Below are positions 19,272 through 34,116 of a stretch of DNA of 64,000 bases, piece after piece (position 1 is the first letter of the stretch; every line of letters begins with the position of its first letter). The notes under the pieces were generated by a model. It was given only the letters and a program-made list of their open reading frames with translations. It did no database searches and was not told the origin of the DNA. Source of the DNA: Salinisphaera shabanensis E1L3A (GTDB lineage Bacteria > Pseudomonadota > Gammaproteobacteria > Nevskiales > Salinisphaeraceae); assembly GCF_000215955.2 (NCBI RefSeq), contig NZ_AFNV02000006.1, positions 91,006 through 155,005 of the forward strand, given 5' to 3'. The translations under genes were made by a program, and so were the position numbers.

Positions 19272-19897
19272 TGAGGCGCAAGGAACGCCGTTTCGCCTGT
19301 CCCTTCGTGGCCGGGGTGGACGAGGTCGGCCGTGGGCCACTCGCGGGGCCGGTTGTGGCAGCCGCGGTGATTCTGCCGGCAAAGCCGTTGCTGCGCGGTC
19401 TGACCGATTCGAAGGCGATCGGCGAAGCCGAGCGCGAGCGTATGGATGAGCGTATCCGCCAGCGCGCCCTTGCCTATGCGATCGCCGAGGCGTCGGCGGC
19501 CGAGATCGATAGTCTCAATATCCTGCAAGCAAGCTTGCTCGCCATGCAGCGCGCGGTCGCCGCACTTCGGCTGACCCCGTTCGCGGCATGGGTCGATGGC
19601 AACCAGCCGCCGCCGTTGAACATGCCGCTGCGTACGGTCGTCGGTGGTGATGGCAGCGTGCCGGCGATCAGTGCCGCGTCGATCATTGCCAAGGTATCGC
19701 GCGATCGGCAGATGCAGGCACTGGACGCGCGCTATCCGGGCTATGGATTTGCTCAGCACAAGGGCTACGGCACGCGCGCGCATCGCGACGCGATCGAGGC
19801 CTATGGCGTGACCCCGATCCATCGGCGCAGTTTCGCGCCCATCGCGCGTGCATTACAGGCCCGCCAGATCGATTTCATCGACCACGTAAGCCAGTAG
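19271..19897 (+). CDS. rnhB: Ribonuclease HII
   Basis: Cleaves RNA in RNA-DNA hybrids and removes single ribonucleotides from DNA. The start at 19271 overlaps the lpxB stop (TGATG) and gives 208 aa; the frame is open upstream inside lpxB but that part is not conserved. The motifs are [14 protein letters not shown] (catalytic Asp and Glu near residues 15-16), [10 protein letters not shown], the Asp in WVDGNQPPP, and [12 protein letters not shown] with the closing [13 protein letters not shown]. lpxB-rnhB-dnaE-accA is a conserved order. Confidence 0.96.
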   Translation: MRRKERRFACPFVAGVDEVGRGPLAGPVVAAAVILPAKPLLRGLTDSKAIGEAERERMDERIRQRALAYAIAEASAAEIDSLNILQASLLAMQRAVAALRLTPFAAWVDGNQPPPLNMPLRTVVGGDGSVPAISAASIIAKVSRDRQMQALDARYPGYGFAQHKGYGTRAHRDAIEAYGVTPIHRRSFAPIARALQARQIDFIDHVSQ

Positions 19898-19951
19898 AGG
19901 CCCGCGCCTCGGGCATTCCTGCGGTAAGTGAATGTTTCGTGCCCGAGCGGT

Positions 19952-19982
19952 CTGACAATCGCCGGGTGTTGGTCGTTAGAAT
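19952..19982 (+). promoter_or_regulatory. Candidate dnaE promoter
   Basis: CTGACA (19952-19957) and TAGAAT (19977-19982) with a 19-bp spacer, in the 192-bp gap between rnhB and dnaE. The hexamers match sigma-70 consensus at 5 of 6 positions each, but the spacing is long, so this is only a candidate. Confidence 0.3.
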
Positions 19983-20089
19983 GATCCTTTGAGGGCCGCA
20001 TCCAACACGCACGGTCTGCCGCGCGCTCGTTGTGATACGCCTCGTTCTGCCGGTGCCCATACTGGCGAAACTGACCGACCGAAGAGCCT

Positions 20090-23000
20090 ATGCCTGCCGA
20101 ATTCGTCCATCTGCGCGTCCATACCGAATACTCGTTGTCCGACGGCATCGTGCGGATCAAACCGTTGCTGTCGCAGACGCGTGAGGCGGGCATGCCGGCC
20201 GTGGCGGTTACCGATAACGTCAATCTCTTCGGCATGGTCAAGTTCTACAAGACTGCGCTGGGCGCCGGCATCAAGCCGATCGTGGGCGTGGATCTGCAGA
20301 TTGACGAAGGCCCGCAGGAAACGCCGTCGCGGCTCACGCTGCTGGCACAACACCGCGAAGGTTATCGCAATCTTTGCGATCTGCTGACCCAGGCATATCT
20401 ACATGGCCAGCATCGGGGGCAGGTGCTATGCCAGCGCGAGTGGGTCGCCGACAAGGCCGACGGGCTGATCGCGCTCTCCGGCGGCATGGTCGGCGATACG
20501 GGCATTGCGCTCATGGCCGGCAAGCCCGAGATCGCGGATGCCCGCGCCGCGGAGTGGCAACAGATCTTTGGCGATCGCTATTATCTCGAAGTCACGCGTT
20601 GCGAACGTAGTGGCGAGGCCGCCTGGCTGTCGGAAACGGTGGGGCTGGCCCTGCGGCGCGATATTCCGATCGTGGCGACTAATGATGTGCGTTTCCCGCA
20701 TGCCGACGACTTCGATGCCCACGAGGCACGAGTCGCTATTCACGGCGGTTATACGCTGGCCGACCCGCGCCGGCCGAAGAATTACACGCCAGAGCAATAT
20801 CTCAAGACGCCCGAACAGATGGCCGAGCTGTTCGCGGATTTGCCGGAAGCGCTCGAGAACAGCGTCGAGATCGCACGCCGTTGCAATCTCGAACTCACAC
20901 TTGGCGAAAACGTGTTGCCTGAATTCCCGGTGCCGGACGGCCACGACGCGGCATCGTTTCTGCGGTCGGAGTCGGAATCCGGGCTCGCCGAGCGCCTCGA
21001 ATTACTGTACCCGGACGAAGACGAACGCGAACGGCGCAAGCCGGAATACGATGCGCGTCTCGATCACGAGCTCGACGTGATCAAGTCGATGGGCTTTCCG
21101 GGCTACTTCCTGATCGTTGCCGACTTCATACGCTGGGCACGCGAGAACGGCGTGCCGGTCGGCCCGGGCCGTGGTTCGGGCGCGGGTTCGCTGGTAGCTT
21201 ACGTGCTCGGTATTACCGATCTCGATCCGCTGGCCTACGATCTATTGTTCGAGCGTTTCCTGAACCCCGAACGTGTGTCCATGCCCGACTTTGACGTCGA
21301 CTTCTGCATGGATGGGCGCGACCGTGTGATCGAATACGTCGCGCAGCGTTATGGCCAGGAAAAGGTCAGCCAGATCATCACCTACGGCACCATGGCCGCG
21401 AAGGCTGTGGTGCGTGACGTCGGCCGTGTGCTGGGTCATCCCTACGGTATGGTCGATCGCATCGCCAAGCAGGTGCCGTTTGCGCCGGACATGACGCTCA
21501 CGCGGGCGCTGGAAGAGTCGGAAGAACTGCGCCAGTCGCGTGAGGACGAAGAGGTCGGCTATCTGCTCGAGCTCGCGCTCGCGCTCGAAGGCCTGTCGCG
21601 TAACCCCGGCAAGCACGCCGGCGGCGTGGTCATTGCGCCGTCGAACCTGATCGACTTCACGCCGCTCTATTGCGAAGCCGGCGGCGGCAACCGCGTAACG
21701 CAGTTCGACAAAGACGATGTCGAGGCGGTCGGCCTGGTCAAGTTCGACTTTCTGGGGCTGCGTACGCTCACCATCATCGATCGCGCGGTGCAGGTGGCCA
21801 ACGATCGACTGGCAAAATCGGGCAAGGATCCGATCGATATCCGCTCGATCCCGCTCGACGACAAGAAACCCTACGAACTGCTCAAGGCCGGCGATACCAC
21901 CGCCGTGTTTCAGCTCGAATCGTCCGGCATGCGTCGGCTAGTCAAACAGCTCAAGCCTGACGAACTCGAGGATATCGTTGCACTCGTGGCGCTCTATCGG
22001 CCGGGCCCGCTCGAGTCCGGCATGGTCGAAGACTTCATCGACCGCAAGCACGGCAAGGCGCGGGTGGTGTATCCGCACGACAGCCTGGCTGAAGTGCTGG
22101 AGCCGACCTACGGCGTGATTCTGTATCAGGAACAGGTGATGCAGATTGCCCAGGTACTGGCCGGCTACAGCCTCGGCAACGCCGATCTGCTGCGCCGTGC
22201 CATGGGCAAGAAGAAGCCCGAGGAGATGGCCAAGCAGCGCGATGGCTTCGTCAAGGGCGCGGTCGCCAACGGCATCGAAGAGGATACGGCCGCCTATATC
22301 TTCGACCTGGTCGAGAAATTCGCCGGCTACGGGTTCAACAAGTCGCACTCGGCCGCCTACGCGCTGGTGTCGTATCAGACCGCCTGGCTCAAGGCGTATT
22401 ACCCGGCCGATTTCATGTCGGCGGTGCTCTCGGCGGATATGGATCACACCGACAAGGTGGTGATCATGATCGACGAATGTCACCGCCTGGGCATCGACGT
22501 AGTGCCGCCGGACGTCAACGCCTCGGAATACAACTTCTCGGTGGTCGATGATACGGCGATCCGCTACGGCCTGGGCGCGATCAAGGGCCTGGGTCGCGGC
22601 GCGATCGAAACCGTGATCGAAGAACGTCGCCAGAACGGCGTCTATGCCAACCTCTATGATTTCTGTCGGCGTATCGATACCTCCAAGGCCAATCGGCGCG
22701 CACTGGAAGCGTTGATCAATGCCGGCGCACTCGATGCGCTGGGGCCGAACCGCGCCAGCCTCATGCAAGGGCTTACGCGCGCACTGGCCGCCGCGGAACA
22801 GGATCGCAGCGCGGCCAGCGCCGGCCAGAACGATATGTTCGGTCTGGCCGAAGATGCGAGCGACAACATGGGCCCGCCGCTCGAAGAACGCCCGGAATGG
22901 CCCGAGGATGAGCGCCTCCGAGCCGAGCGCGACACCCTCGGCCTGTATCTCACCGGTCATCCTATCCGGGCCTGGGAAGATGAGCTGGCGCTCATGACCC

Positions 23001-23590
23001 ATGGCAAGATCGCCGAACAGGTCGCGGCCATGCCACGCCCGGAGGAGGGCGGCGGACGCGGCCGGCGTGGTAACAAGCGTAGCGCCGTCGTGGCCGGTCT
23101 CGTAGTCGAAGTCCGCCGGATGAAGAAAGGCCGGCGCATTATCGTCGTGCTCGACGACGGCAGTGCCCGGATCGAATGTCCGTTGTTCGAAGAAAAGGCG
23201 GCGGAATACGGCCATCTGCTCGCCGCCGACAAGCTGGTGGTCGTGGAAGGCAAGCTGCAGTACGACGATTTCAGCGACGGCTTTCGCCTGAACGCCGAAA
23301 CCGTGATGGACTTCGACACCGCGCAGGCGCGCTTTGCCCATCGCGTGCTGTTGCGGGCGACGCCGAATGTGGATGTCGATGCGCTCGTCGGTTGCGTGGA
23401 TCGCCACCGCGCAGAAGAAGCCGGCTGCGATGTCGTCGTGCGCTATAGCAACGATCAGGCACGCGCGGTACTCACCCTAGGAGAGACGCGGGTGCGCCTG
23501 TGCGACGAATTGCTGGCCGATCTAAAGCACCTGGTGGGTGCGGATCACGTGCAAGTACGTTATCGTCGCGGGCAGTCTCTTTCCCAGTAA
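20090..23590 (+). CDS. dnaE: DNA polymerase III alpha subunit
   Basis: Catalytic subunit of the replicative polymerase. 1166 aa, close to E. coli (1160). The N-terminal PHP domain begins FVHLRVHTEYSLSDGI; the C-family polymerase core contains GPGRGSGAGSLVAYVL (about residue 360) and PDFDVDFC with the catalytic Asp pair (about 402-408), then VIYQEQ-type segment YGVILYQEQVMQIAQ and FNKSHSAAYALVSYQTAWLK. The C-terminal part has an OB fold (VVAGLVVEVRRMKK, about residue 1005). accA follows after 30 nt. Confidence 0.98.
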   Translation: MPAEFVHLRVHTEYSLSDGIVRIKPLLSQTREAGMPAVAVTDNVNLFGMVKFYKTALGAGIKPIVGVDLQIDEGPQETPSRLTLLAQHREGYRNLCDLLTQAYLHGQHRGQVLCQREWVADKADGLIALSGGMVGDTGIALMAGKPEIADARAAEWQQIFGDRYYLEVTRCERSGEAAWLSETVGLALRRDIPIVATNDVRFPHADDFDAHEARVAIHGGYTLADPRRPKNYTPEQYLKTPEQMAELFADLPEALENSVEIARRCNLELTLGENVLPEFPVPDGHDAASFLRSESESGLAERLELLYPDEDERERRKPEYDARLDHELDVIKSMGFPGYFLIVADFIRWARENGVPVGPGRGSGAGSLVAYVLGITDLDPLAYDLLFERFLNPERVSMPDFDVDFCMDGRDRVIEYVAQRYGQEKVSQIITYGTMAAKAVVRDVGRVLGHPYGMVDRIAKQVPFAPDMTLTRALEESEELRQSREDEEVGYLLELALALEGLSRNPGKHAGGVVIAPSNLIDFTPLYCEAGGGNRVTQFDKDDVEAVGLVKFDFLGLRTLTIIDRAVQVANDRLAKSGKDPIDIRSIPLDDKKPYELLKAGDTTAVFQLESSGMRRLVKQLKPDELEDIVALVALYRPGPLESGMVEDFIDRKHGKARVVYPHDSLAEVLEPTYGVILYQEQVMQIAQVLAGYSLGNADLLRRAMGKKKPEEMAKQRDGFVKGAVANGIEEDTAAYIFDLVEKFAGYGFNKSHSAAYALVSYQTAWLKAYYPADFMSAVLSADMDHTDKVVIMIDECHRLGIDVVPPDVNASEYNFSVVDDTAIRYGLGAIKGLGRGAIETVIEERRQNGVYANLYDFCRRIDTSKANRRALEALINAGALDALGPNRASLMQGLTRALAAAEQDRSAASAGQNDMFGLAEDASDNMGPPLEERPEWPEDERLRAERDTLGLYLTGHPIRAWEDELALMTHGKIAEQVAAMPRPEEGGGRGRRGNKRSAVVAGLVVEVRRMKKGRRIIVVLDDGSARIECPLFEEKAAEYGHLLAADKLVVVEGKLQYDDFSDGFRLNAETVMDFDTAQARFAHRVLLRATPNVDVDALVGCVDRHRAEEAGCDVVVRYSNDQARAVLTLGETRVRLCDELLADLKHLVGADHVQVRYRRGQSLSQ

Positions 23591-23620
23591 ACCGCGCAGC
23601 GGTCGCAGCAGCAATACACG

Positions 23621-24588
23621 ATGGCGCAGAAAAACCTCGACTATCTCGATTTCGAACAGCCGATTGCGGAGTTGCAAGAAAAGATCGAGGAGCTGCGTTT
23701 CGTCGCCGACGGCAGCGAGGTCAATCTAAGCGAAGAGATCACCAAGCTCGAGGGCAAGCGTCGCAACCTCACCGAGCAGATCTTTTCCAAGCTCTCGACC
23801 TGGCAGGTCGCACAGATGGCGCGCCATCCGCTGCGTCCGTACATGCAGGACTACATCGACGGCATGTTCACGGATTTCGTCGAGCTGCACGGTGACCGTG
23901 CCTATGCGGACGATCCGGCCATCATTGGCGGTACCGCACGTCTGGGCGGCCAGTCAGTCATGGTGATCGGCCATCAAAAGGGGCGCGACACCAAGGAAAA
24001 AATCTACCGCAACTTCGGCATGCCGCGCCCGGAAGGCTATCGCAAGGCGCTGCGCCTGATGAAGCTCGCCGAACGATTCAACATGCCGGTGCTGACCTTC
24101 ATCGACACACCCGGTGCCTATCCGGGCATCGGTGCCGAAGAGCGCAACCAGTCGGAAGCCATTGCACGCAATCTGTTCGAGATGGCGCGCCTGCGGGTGC
24201 CGATTCTTTGCACCGTGGTTGGTGAAGGCGGCTCCGGCGGCGCGCTTGCCGTGGGCGTGGGCGATCATCTGATGATGCTTCAGTACAGCATTTACTCGGT
24301 TATCTCACCGGAAGGCTGTGCCTCGATTCTGTGGAAGTCTGCAGAGCGCGCCGAAGAAGCGGCCGAAGCAATGAAGGTCGGCTCTCAAGACCTGCACCGG
24401 CTCAAACTCGTCGACGAAGTGGTCGAAGAGCCCTTGGGTGGCGCGCATCGCGACCCTAAGAAACTCATGCAGCAAATGCGTGAACGGCTGCTCGCGAACA
24501 TGACGCGGCTCAAGCGCATGGGCGTCGACGAACTCCTGGAAGCACGCTACAACCGCTGGATGGCGTTCGGCGACTTTAAGCTCGTGGG

Positions 24589-24592
<4 letters not shown>
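23621..24592 (+). CDS. accA: Acetyl-CoA carboxylase carboxyltransferase subunit alpha
   Basis: Alpha subunit of the carboxyltransferase that makes malonyl-CoA for fatty acid synthesis; its partner AccD is not in the window. 323 aa starting [19 protein letters not shown], with a coiled N-terminus (residues 20-60) and the crotonase-fold core including [39 protein letters not shown] and [14 protein letters not shown]. The last codons overlap the GTG start of tilS by 4 nt. dnaE-accA-tilS is a common gammaproteobacterial order. Confidence 0.97.
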
Positions 24593-27623
<3,031 letters not shown>

Positions 27624-27625
27624 CG

Positions 27626-29777
<2,152 letters not shown>

Positions 29778-29890
29778 TCGCGCTGTGAGCCGATCGTCCG
29801 AGCAATTGTCTATCGGCGGCGCCGGATGAAAACGATGCGCGCCGAGATAGGGCATCGATTGTCGCGGTTGAGCGCCGATCTGGCCGGCGC

Positions 29891-29918
29891 TAGACAGCCC
29901 CGGCCGCCGCGCTACAAT
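29891..29918 (+). promoter_or_regulatory. Candidate sigma-70 promoter directly upstream of ftsB
   Basis: TAGACA (29891-29896) and TACAAT (29913-29918) with a 16-bp spacer; each hexamer matches consensus at 5 of 6 positions. The expected transcription start (about 29925) coincides with the ftsB ATG, implying either a leaderless message or a chance match. Confidence 0.45.
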
Positions 29919-29924
29919 CGCCGG

Positions 29925-30248
29925 ATGTATCGCGCCGTTCTCATCGTTCTCCTGCTCGTGCTCGCTGGGCTGCAGTATCGCCTATGGATCGCCGACGGCG
30001 GCTGGGCGGAAGTGCACCGTCTGAGCGAGATGAAGCAGGAGCTCAACGCCGCGAATGAACGCAATGAGATCCGTAACGATGCATTGCAGGCCGAGGTCGA
30101 CGATCTCAAGTCCGGCGAGAGTGCGACCGAAGGTCGTGCACGGTCGGATATGGGAATGATCAAGCGCGACGAAGAGTTCTTTCTGACCATCGCACCGCCC
30201 GGCCCGACACCCAAGCCAACGCCAAACGACAGTCCGGCCGAACGCTGA
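29925..30248 (+). CDS. ftsB: Cell division protein FtsB
   Basis: Bitopic inner-membrane protein of the FtsQLB divisome complex. From the ATG at 29925 the protein is 107 aa (E. coli 103): one membrane segment (MYRAVLIVLLLVLAGLQYRL), a periplasmic coiled coil (about residues 32-62) and the family motif VDDLKSGESATEGRARSDMG followed by MIKRDEEFF. The frame is open 33 codons further upstream, but that stretch is not like FtsB. The stop codon is immediately followed by the truD ATG, so there is no room for ispD and ispF, which normally lie here. Confidence 0.92.
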   Translation: MYRAVLIVLLLVLAGLQYRLWIADGGWAEVHRLSEMKQELNAANERNEIRNDALQAEVDDLKSGESATEGRARSDMGMIKRDEEFFLTIAPPGPTPKPTPNDSPAER

Positions 30249-31319
30249 ATGACGCTCGTCAGCGAGGATGCGGTTGATATGGCCGCACTGGCTTATGCGC
30301 GTGGGGCAGCGCCCGACGCCCGCGCTGAGCTGCGTCAGCAGCCCGCCGATTTCTTCGTCGATGAAGATTGTGATATCGCCTTGTCCGGCAGCGGCGAACA
30401 CCTGTGGTGCCGGATCGAAAAGACAGGGCTGAATACGCAAGACGCGGTACAGGCTCTGTCGCGAGCGACCGGTGTGCACCCGCGCCAGATCGGCTTTGCC
30501 GGCATGAAGGACCGGGTTGCGGTCACCCGGCAGTGGCTTTCGATCGCCTGGCCGATTGCGCGCGATCTGCCCGATCTGCCCGATCTGGACGGGCTCGAGG
30601 GCATCGAAATTCTCGAAATGGATCGCCATGAGCGCAAGCTCAAGCGCGGTGCGCACCGGGGGAATCGATTCGTGCTGCGCCTGCGCGAACTGGCCGGCGA
30701 TCGAGATGTTTTGGAAGCGGATCTGGCGCGGGTACGCGAGCAGGGCGTGCCGAATTATTTCGGCGCACAGCGGTTCGGTCACGGCGGTCGTAATCTGGGC
30801 CTGTCGCGCGCGCTTTTTGCGGGCAAGCGTCTTTCGCGCAACCGCCGTGGTTTTGCGCTCTCGGCAGCGCGTTCACTGCTTTTCAATGCGGTCGTCGATG
30901 CACGCGTACGCGATGCCAGCTGGAACGCCTTGATCGACGGCGAAGCGGTCATGCTCGACGGCAGCCATAGCGTATTTGCGCTGGCCGAAACCGATCAGGG
31001 CCGGGATGAACTTGAACAGCGGCTCGCGCGTTTTGATATTCATCCGAGTGGCCCCATGGCCGGTCGCGGTGGCGATGATGTCATCAGCGGCCGGGCTCGC
31101 GAACTCGAAGAGGGCGTATTGGGCGAATACGCTGATCTGGTCGCGGGGCTGAAAGCCTGCGACGTGGAAGCCGGACGACGCGCCTTGCGGCTGTCTGTGC
31201 CATCGCTGGAGTGGCAATTCGAAGACGAACGCACGCTCACGCTATCGTTCTGGCTGCCGCCGGGCGCGTTTGCGACCAGCGTCCTGCGCGAGATTGTCGA
31301 TACCACCAGCGACAGCTGA
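30249..31319 (+). CDS. truD: tRNA pseudouridine(13) synthase
   Basis: Makes pseudouridine at position 13 of tRNA-Glu. 356 aa; the catalytic Asp is in GFAGMKDRVAVTRQW (about residue 83), and the RGNRF plus PNYFGAQRFG block (about residues 137-176) is typical of TruD. The ATG directly follows the ftsB stop codon with no gap. It converges with the Smr-domain gene on the opposite strand, 25 nt away. In E. coli the order is ftsB-ispD-ispF-truD-surE; the two isoprenoid genes are absent here. Confidence 0.95.
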   Translation: MTLVSEDAVDMAALAYARGAAPDARAELRQQPADFFVDEDCDIALSGSGEHLWCRIEKTGLNTQDAVQALSRATGVHPRQIGFAGMKDRVAVTRQWLSIAWPIARDLPDLPDLDGLEGIEILEMDRHERKLKRGAHRGNRFVLRLRELAGDRDVLEADLARVREQGVPNYFGAQRFGHGGRNLGLSRALFAGKRLSRNRRGFALSAARSLLFNAVVDARVRDASWNALIDGEAVMLDGSHSVFALAETDQGRDELEQRLARFDIHPSGPMAGRGGDDVISGRARELEEGVLGEYADLVAGLKACDVEAGRRALRLSVPSLEWQFEDERTLTLSFWLPPGAFATSVLREIVDTTSDS

Positions 31320-31344
31320 GCCGTTCGATGGGCTCGCGCGCGGA

Positions 31345-31923
31345 TCAGCCGCGTCGAAGCAGTACATAGACCGCGCCGGTGCCCCCGTCGTTGTCGCGGG
31401 CCGAGCAATAGGCCAGCACTTCGTCGCGCTGGCGCAGCCAATGGGCCACCTTGACCTTGAGCACCGGGCCGCGATGGCCCGAGCGCAGACCTTTGCCGTG
31501 GACGATACGGACACAGCGATGGCCCCGGTCGAGTGCTTCGCGCAGGAATACAGCGAGACAATGGCGCGCGACGTCCACGATCATGCCATGCAGATCGAGT
31601 TCGGCCTGACAACGATACTGGCCGCGACGCAGCTTGCGCATGACAGCCAGCTGCACGCCTTCACGACGATGAAAAAGGTCGTCGCCGGTTTCAATATCGT
31701 CGCCGGGCGAAAAATCCAGCAGCTCGCCGATCACTGCCTGTTCGTCGGCTTCGCGCATGGCCGGGCGCGCCGACGGCATGTGCCGCCACGGCCGGCGCCG
31801 TTGACCCTTGGCAATTTCGGCCACCGGACCCACGGCATCGCGAAACAGCGCGCTGTCATCGTCGCTGATCGGGGCGTCGGGATCGGCACGCGTATGTTTG
31901 GACGTATCGGAACGGTCGGCCAT
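31345..31923 (-). CDS. Smr-domain endonuclease-like protein
   Basis: 192-aa protein with a C-terminal Smr domain: AELDLHGMIVDVARHCL (about residues 107-123), RIVHGKGLRSG (about 139-149) and GGTGAVYVLLRR at the end. These DxH and HGxG motifs are those of the SmrA/SmrB and MutS2 C-terminal nuclease domains. The N-terminal DDSALFRDAVG resembles SmrA/SmrB proteins. SmrB in E. coli cleaves mRNA between collided ribosomes; whether this one does so is inferred only. It is convergent with truD and divergent from surE, so it is its own transcription unit. Confidence 0.9.
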   Translation of the reverse strand: MADRSDTSKHTRADPDAPISDDDSALFRDAVGPVAEIAKGQRRRPWRHMPSARPAMREADEQAVIGELLDFSPGDDIETGDDLFHRREGVQLAVMRKLRRGQYRCQAELDLHGMIVDVARHCLAVFLREALDRGHRCVRIVHGKGLRSGHRGPVLKVKVAHWLRQRDEVLAYCSARDNDGGTGAVYVLLRRG

Positions 31924-32026
31924 GCCGGCAATTCACTCAAGCAGAAAAGCGTCGATTTAAGCTATGCTAGCGAGCCTGCGGCACGCTTGCACGTGCCGAT
32001 ATTCTTGCTTTCCATCGAACCCTTGC

Positions 32027-32776
32027 ATGCGATTACTGCTGAGTAACGATGACGGATGTCACGCGCCCGGCCTGACGGCCTTGCGTGGCGCGCTCGCCAA
32101 GATCTGTGACGACATGGTCACGGTTGCCCCCGATCGCAACCGCAGCGGGGCGAGCAACTCGCTCACGCTGGAGCGCCCGTTGCGGGTAAACCAGGTTGCC
32201 GAAGGCCTTTATTCGGTCGATGGCACACCGACCGACTGCGTTCATCTGGCGACCACGGGCCTGTTCGAACAGGACGCGGACATGGTCATCTCCGGAATCA
32301 ATCACGGCGCCAATCTCGGCGACGACGTGCTCTACTCGGGCACCGTGGCGGCGGCCACCGAAGGGCGCTCGCTCGGACTGCCGGCGGTGGCTATCTCGCT
32401 TGTGGGCGAGAATCCGCGCCATTTCGATACCGCGGCACGGGTCGCGGTTGCGGTCGTGAAGCTGCTCATCGATCATCCTTTACCCAACGATACGATTCTC
32501 AACGTCAATGTTCCGGATCTTTCGTACGAAGAAGTCGGTGGCTTTGCGGCGACCCGGCTTGGCAATCGTCATCGCGCCGAGCGTCTGGTCGAGGACAGCG
32601 ACCCACGTGGGCGGCCGATCTTCTGGATCGGGCGCGCAGGCGGGGAGGCCGATGCCGGGCCCGGAACCGATTTCCACGCGATCGCTCAGGGCCAGGTATC
32701 GATTACGCCGATCCAGATCGATCTGACCCAGCATGCGGCGGTCGGCGCGTTGGGCGATTGGGTCCGCCGGCTTTGA
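32027..32776 (+). CDS. surE: 5'/3'-nucleotidase SurE
   Basis: Metal-dependent nucleotidase/exopolyphosphatase. The ATG at 32027 begins [16 protein letters not shown] (metal-binding Asp-Asp), followed by [48 protein letters not shown]. 249 aa fits the family; the frame is open 21 codons further upstream but the conserved protein starts here. No clear Shine-Dalgarno is visible. pcm begins 2 nt after its stop, the usual surE-pcm pair linked to repair and stationary-phase survival. Confidence 0.95.
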   Translation: MRLLLSNDDGCHAPGLTALRGALAKICDDMVTVAPDRNRSGASNSLTLERPLRVNQVAEGLYSVDGTPTDCVHLATTGLFEQDADMVISGINHGANLGDDVLYSGTVAAATEGRSLGLPAVAISLVGENPRHFDTAARVAVAVVKLLIDHPLPNDTILNVNVPDLSYEEVGGFAATRLGNRHRAERLVEDSDPRGRPIFWIGRAGGEADAGPGTDFHAIAQGQVSITPIQIDLTQHAAVGALGDWVRRL

Positions 32777-32778
32777 AC

Positions 32779-33465
32779 ATGCAGGACAAGCATCCACACG
32801 TGCGCGGATTCGGCATGGCGTCGGCCCGTAGTCGTGCGCGTCTGATCGATCGCCTGCGTGGGCTCGGCATCGAAAACGATACCGTGCTCGCCGCCATGGA
32901 AAAGGTGCCGCGCCATCAGTTCGTGGACGAGGCGATGACCAGCCGCGCCTACGACGATACCGCGCTGCCGATCGGTTACGGCCAGACCATCTCGCAGCCG
33001 TATATCGTCGCGCAGATGACCCAGTTGTTGATTGCCGATGGCCTGCCCGACAACGTACTCGAGATCGGGACCGGCAGTGGCTATCAGGGCGCGGTGCTGG
33101 CCGAGATTCTGCCGTCGATCTATACGGTCGAGCGTATCGAGCCTCTTTACGAACGCGCACGCCGGCGTTTTGCCGAGCTCGGCTATCGCAATGTGCGTGC
33201 CCGGCTGGCGCGAGATGGTGTGCTCGGTTTGCCCGATTATGGCCCGTTCGAAGCGATTCTGGTGACTGCCGGGGCGGAGAAGCTGCCGACCTCGCTTTAT
33301 GAACAGCTTGCGGATGGCGGACGCATGATCGTGCCGGTCGGCCCCACGGGCGACCAACGCCTGATCGTCGTGCGCCGCGACGGCGGCTACTTCGAGCAGG
33401 AAGTGCTCGATGCGGTGAGTTTCGTACCCTTGATCGAGCAGCGTAGCGATGAACCTAGTCATTAG
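32779..33465 (+). CDS. pcm: Protein-L-isoaspartate O-methyltransferase
   Basis: AdoMet-dependent repair enzyme that methylates isoaspartyl residues in damaged proteins. 228 aa from the ATG at 32779; the family core starts at about residue 20 (RLIDRLRGLGI), so an internal ATG at 32815 is also possible. Blocks: VPRHQFVDEAM, LPIGYGQTISQPYIVAQMT and the AdoMet motif VLEIGTGSGYQGAVLAEI, with VTAGAEKLP. It follows surE closely and precedes yqaA and nlpD. It is a conserved gene cluster. Confidence 0.95.
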   Translation: MQDKHPHVRGFGMASARSRARLIDRLRGLGIENDTVLAAMEKVPRHQFVDEAMTSRAYDDTALPIGYGQTISQPYIVAQMTQLLIADGLPDNVLEIGTGSGYQGAVLAEILPSIYTVERIEPLYERARRRFAELGYRNVRARLARDGVLGLPDYGPFEAILVTAGAEKLPTSLYEQLADGGRMIVPVGPTGDQRLIVVRRDGGYFEQEVLDAVSFVPLIEQRSDEPSH

Positions 33466-33540
33466 AGCGCGGATGTCGTGCGATGCGTCGAGCGGCCCGC
33501 GTCTGGCTTCGTATGTAGCGGCGGCGGGGCGCGCTCGCTG

Positions 33541-34116
33541 ATGTTTCGCCGTCTATACGACTGGGTCGTGCGCGCGTCCGGCCATCGCCGTGCGCCTTCG
33601 CTACTGGCGTTGCTGGCTTTTTCCGAGTCTTCGTTCTTCCCGATCCCGCCGGATGTAATGCTTGCACCGATGACGCTGGCGCGTCCGGAGCGGGCCTGGT
33701 GGTTTGCGGCCATCACCACGGTGGCGTCGGTGGTCGGCGGCATGCTCGGCTATTGGATCGGCGCACTGTTTCTCGACGCGTTACTGCCGTGGCTCAAGGA
33801 ACTGGGCTATTATTCGGCTTATACGACGGCGCGCGACTGGTTCGAGACCTACGGGTTCTGGGCCGTATTGCTCGCCGGTGTGTCGCCGATCCCGTACAAG
33901 GTGTTCACAGTCGCCGCCGGCGCTGTTGCCATGCCGTTCTTGCCGTTCATGGCCGGCTCTATCGTCGGCCGCGGCGTTCGCTTTTTTCTGGTGGCCGGGC
34001 TGGTACGCTCTCTCGGGCCGGTTTTCGAGCAGCGCCTGCTCAAATATATCGATTGGATCGGATGGGCTATCGTCGCCGTCATCGTTGTCGTAATCGCCGT
34101 ACTGCAGTTGCGATGA
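33541..34116 (+). CDS. yqaA: YqaA/DedA-like (VTT domain) inner-membrane protein
   Basis: 191-aa polytopic membrane protein. The start at 33541 (MFRRLYDWVVRAS) was chosen because the upstream in-frame residues are not membrane-protein-like. Family blocks: FSESSFFPIPPDVML (about residues 28-42), VVGGMLGYWIGA (about 66-77) and FTVAAGAVAMPFLPFM. It has four to five hydrophobic segments and a final one at 172-190. The stop overlaps the nlpD ATG (ATGA). YqaA proteins belong to the SNARE-associated/VTT superfamily of lipid scramblase-like proteins; the exact role is unknown. Confidence 0.88.
   Translation: MFRRLYDWVVRASGHRRAPSLLALLAFSESSFFPIPPDVMLAPMTLARPERAWWFAAITTVASVVGGMLGYWIGALFLDALLPWLKELGYYSAYTTARDWFETYGFWAVLLAGVSPIPYKVFTVAAGAVAMPFLPFMAGSIVGRGVRFFLVAGLVRSLGPVFEQRLLKYIDWIGWAIVAVIVVVIAVLQLR

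Noticed and set aside
21938..23407. Long antisense open frame opposite dnaE
   Set aside because: No domain or signal features, and it is fully contained in dnaE; similar frames occur opposite eno (28425-29855), sufB (45464-46600), dapC (1597-2622) and fadE (48691-49965).
31270..32046. Plus-strand open frame overlapping the Smr-domain gene
   Set aside because: The minus-strand frame encodes a recognisable Smr domain; the plus-strand frame has no identifiable features and runs into the surE start region.
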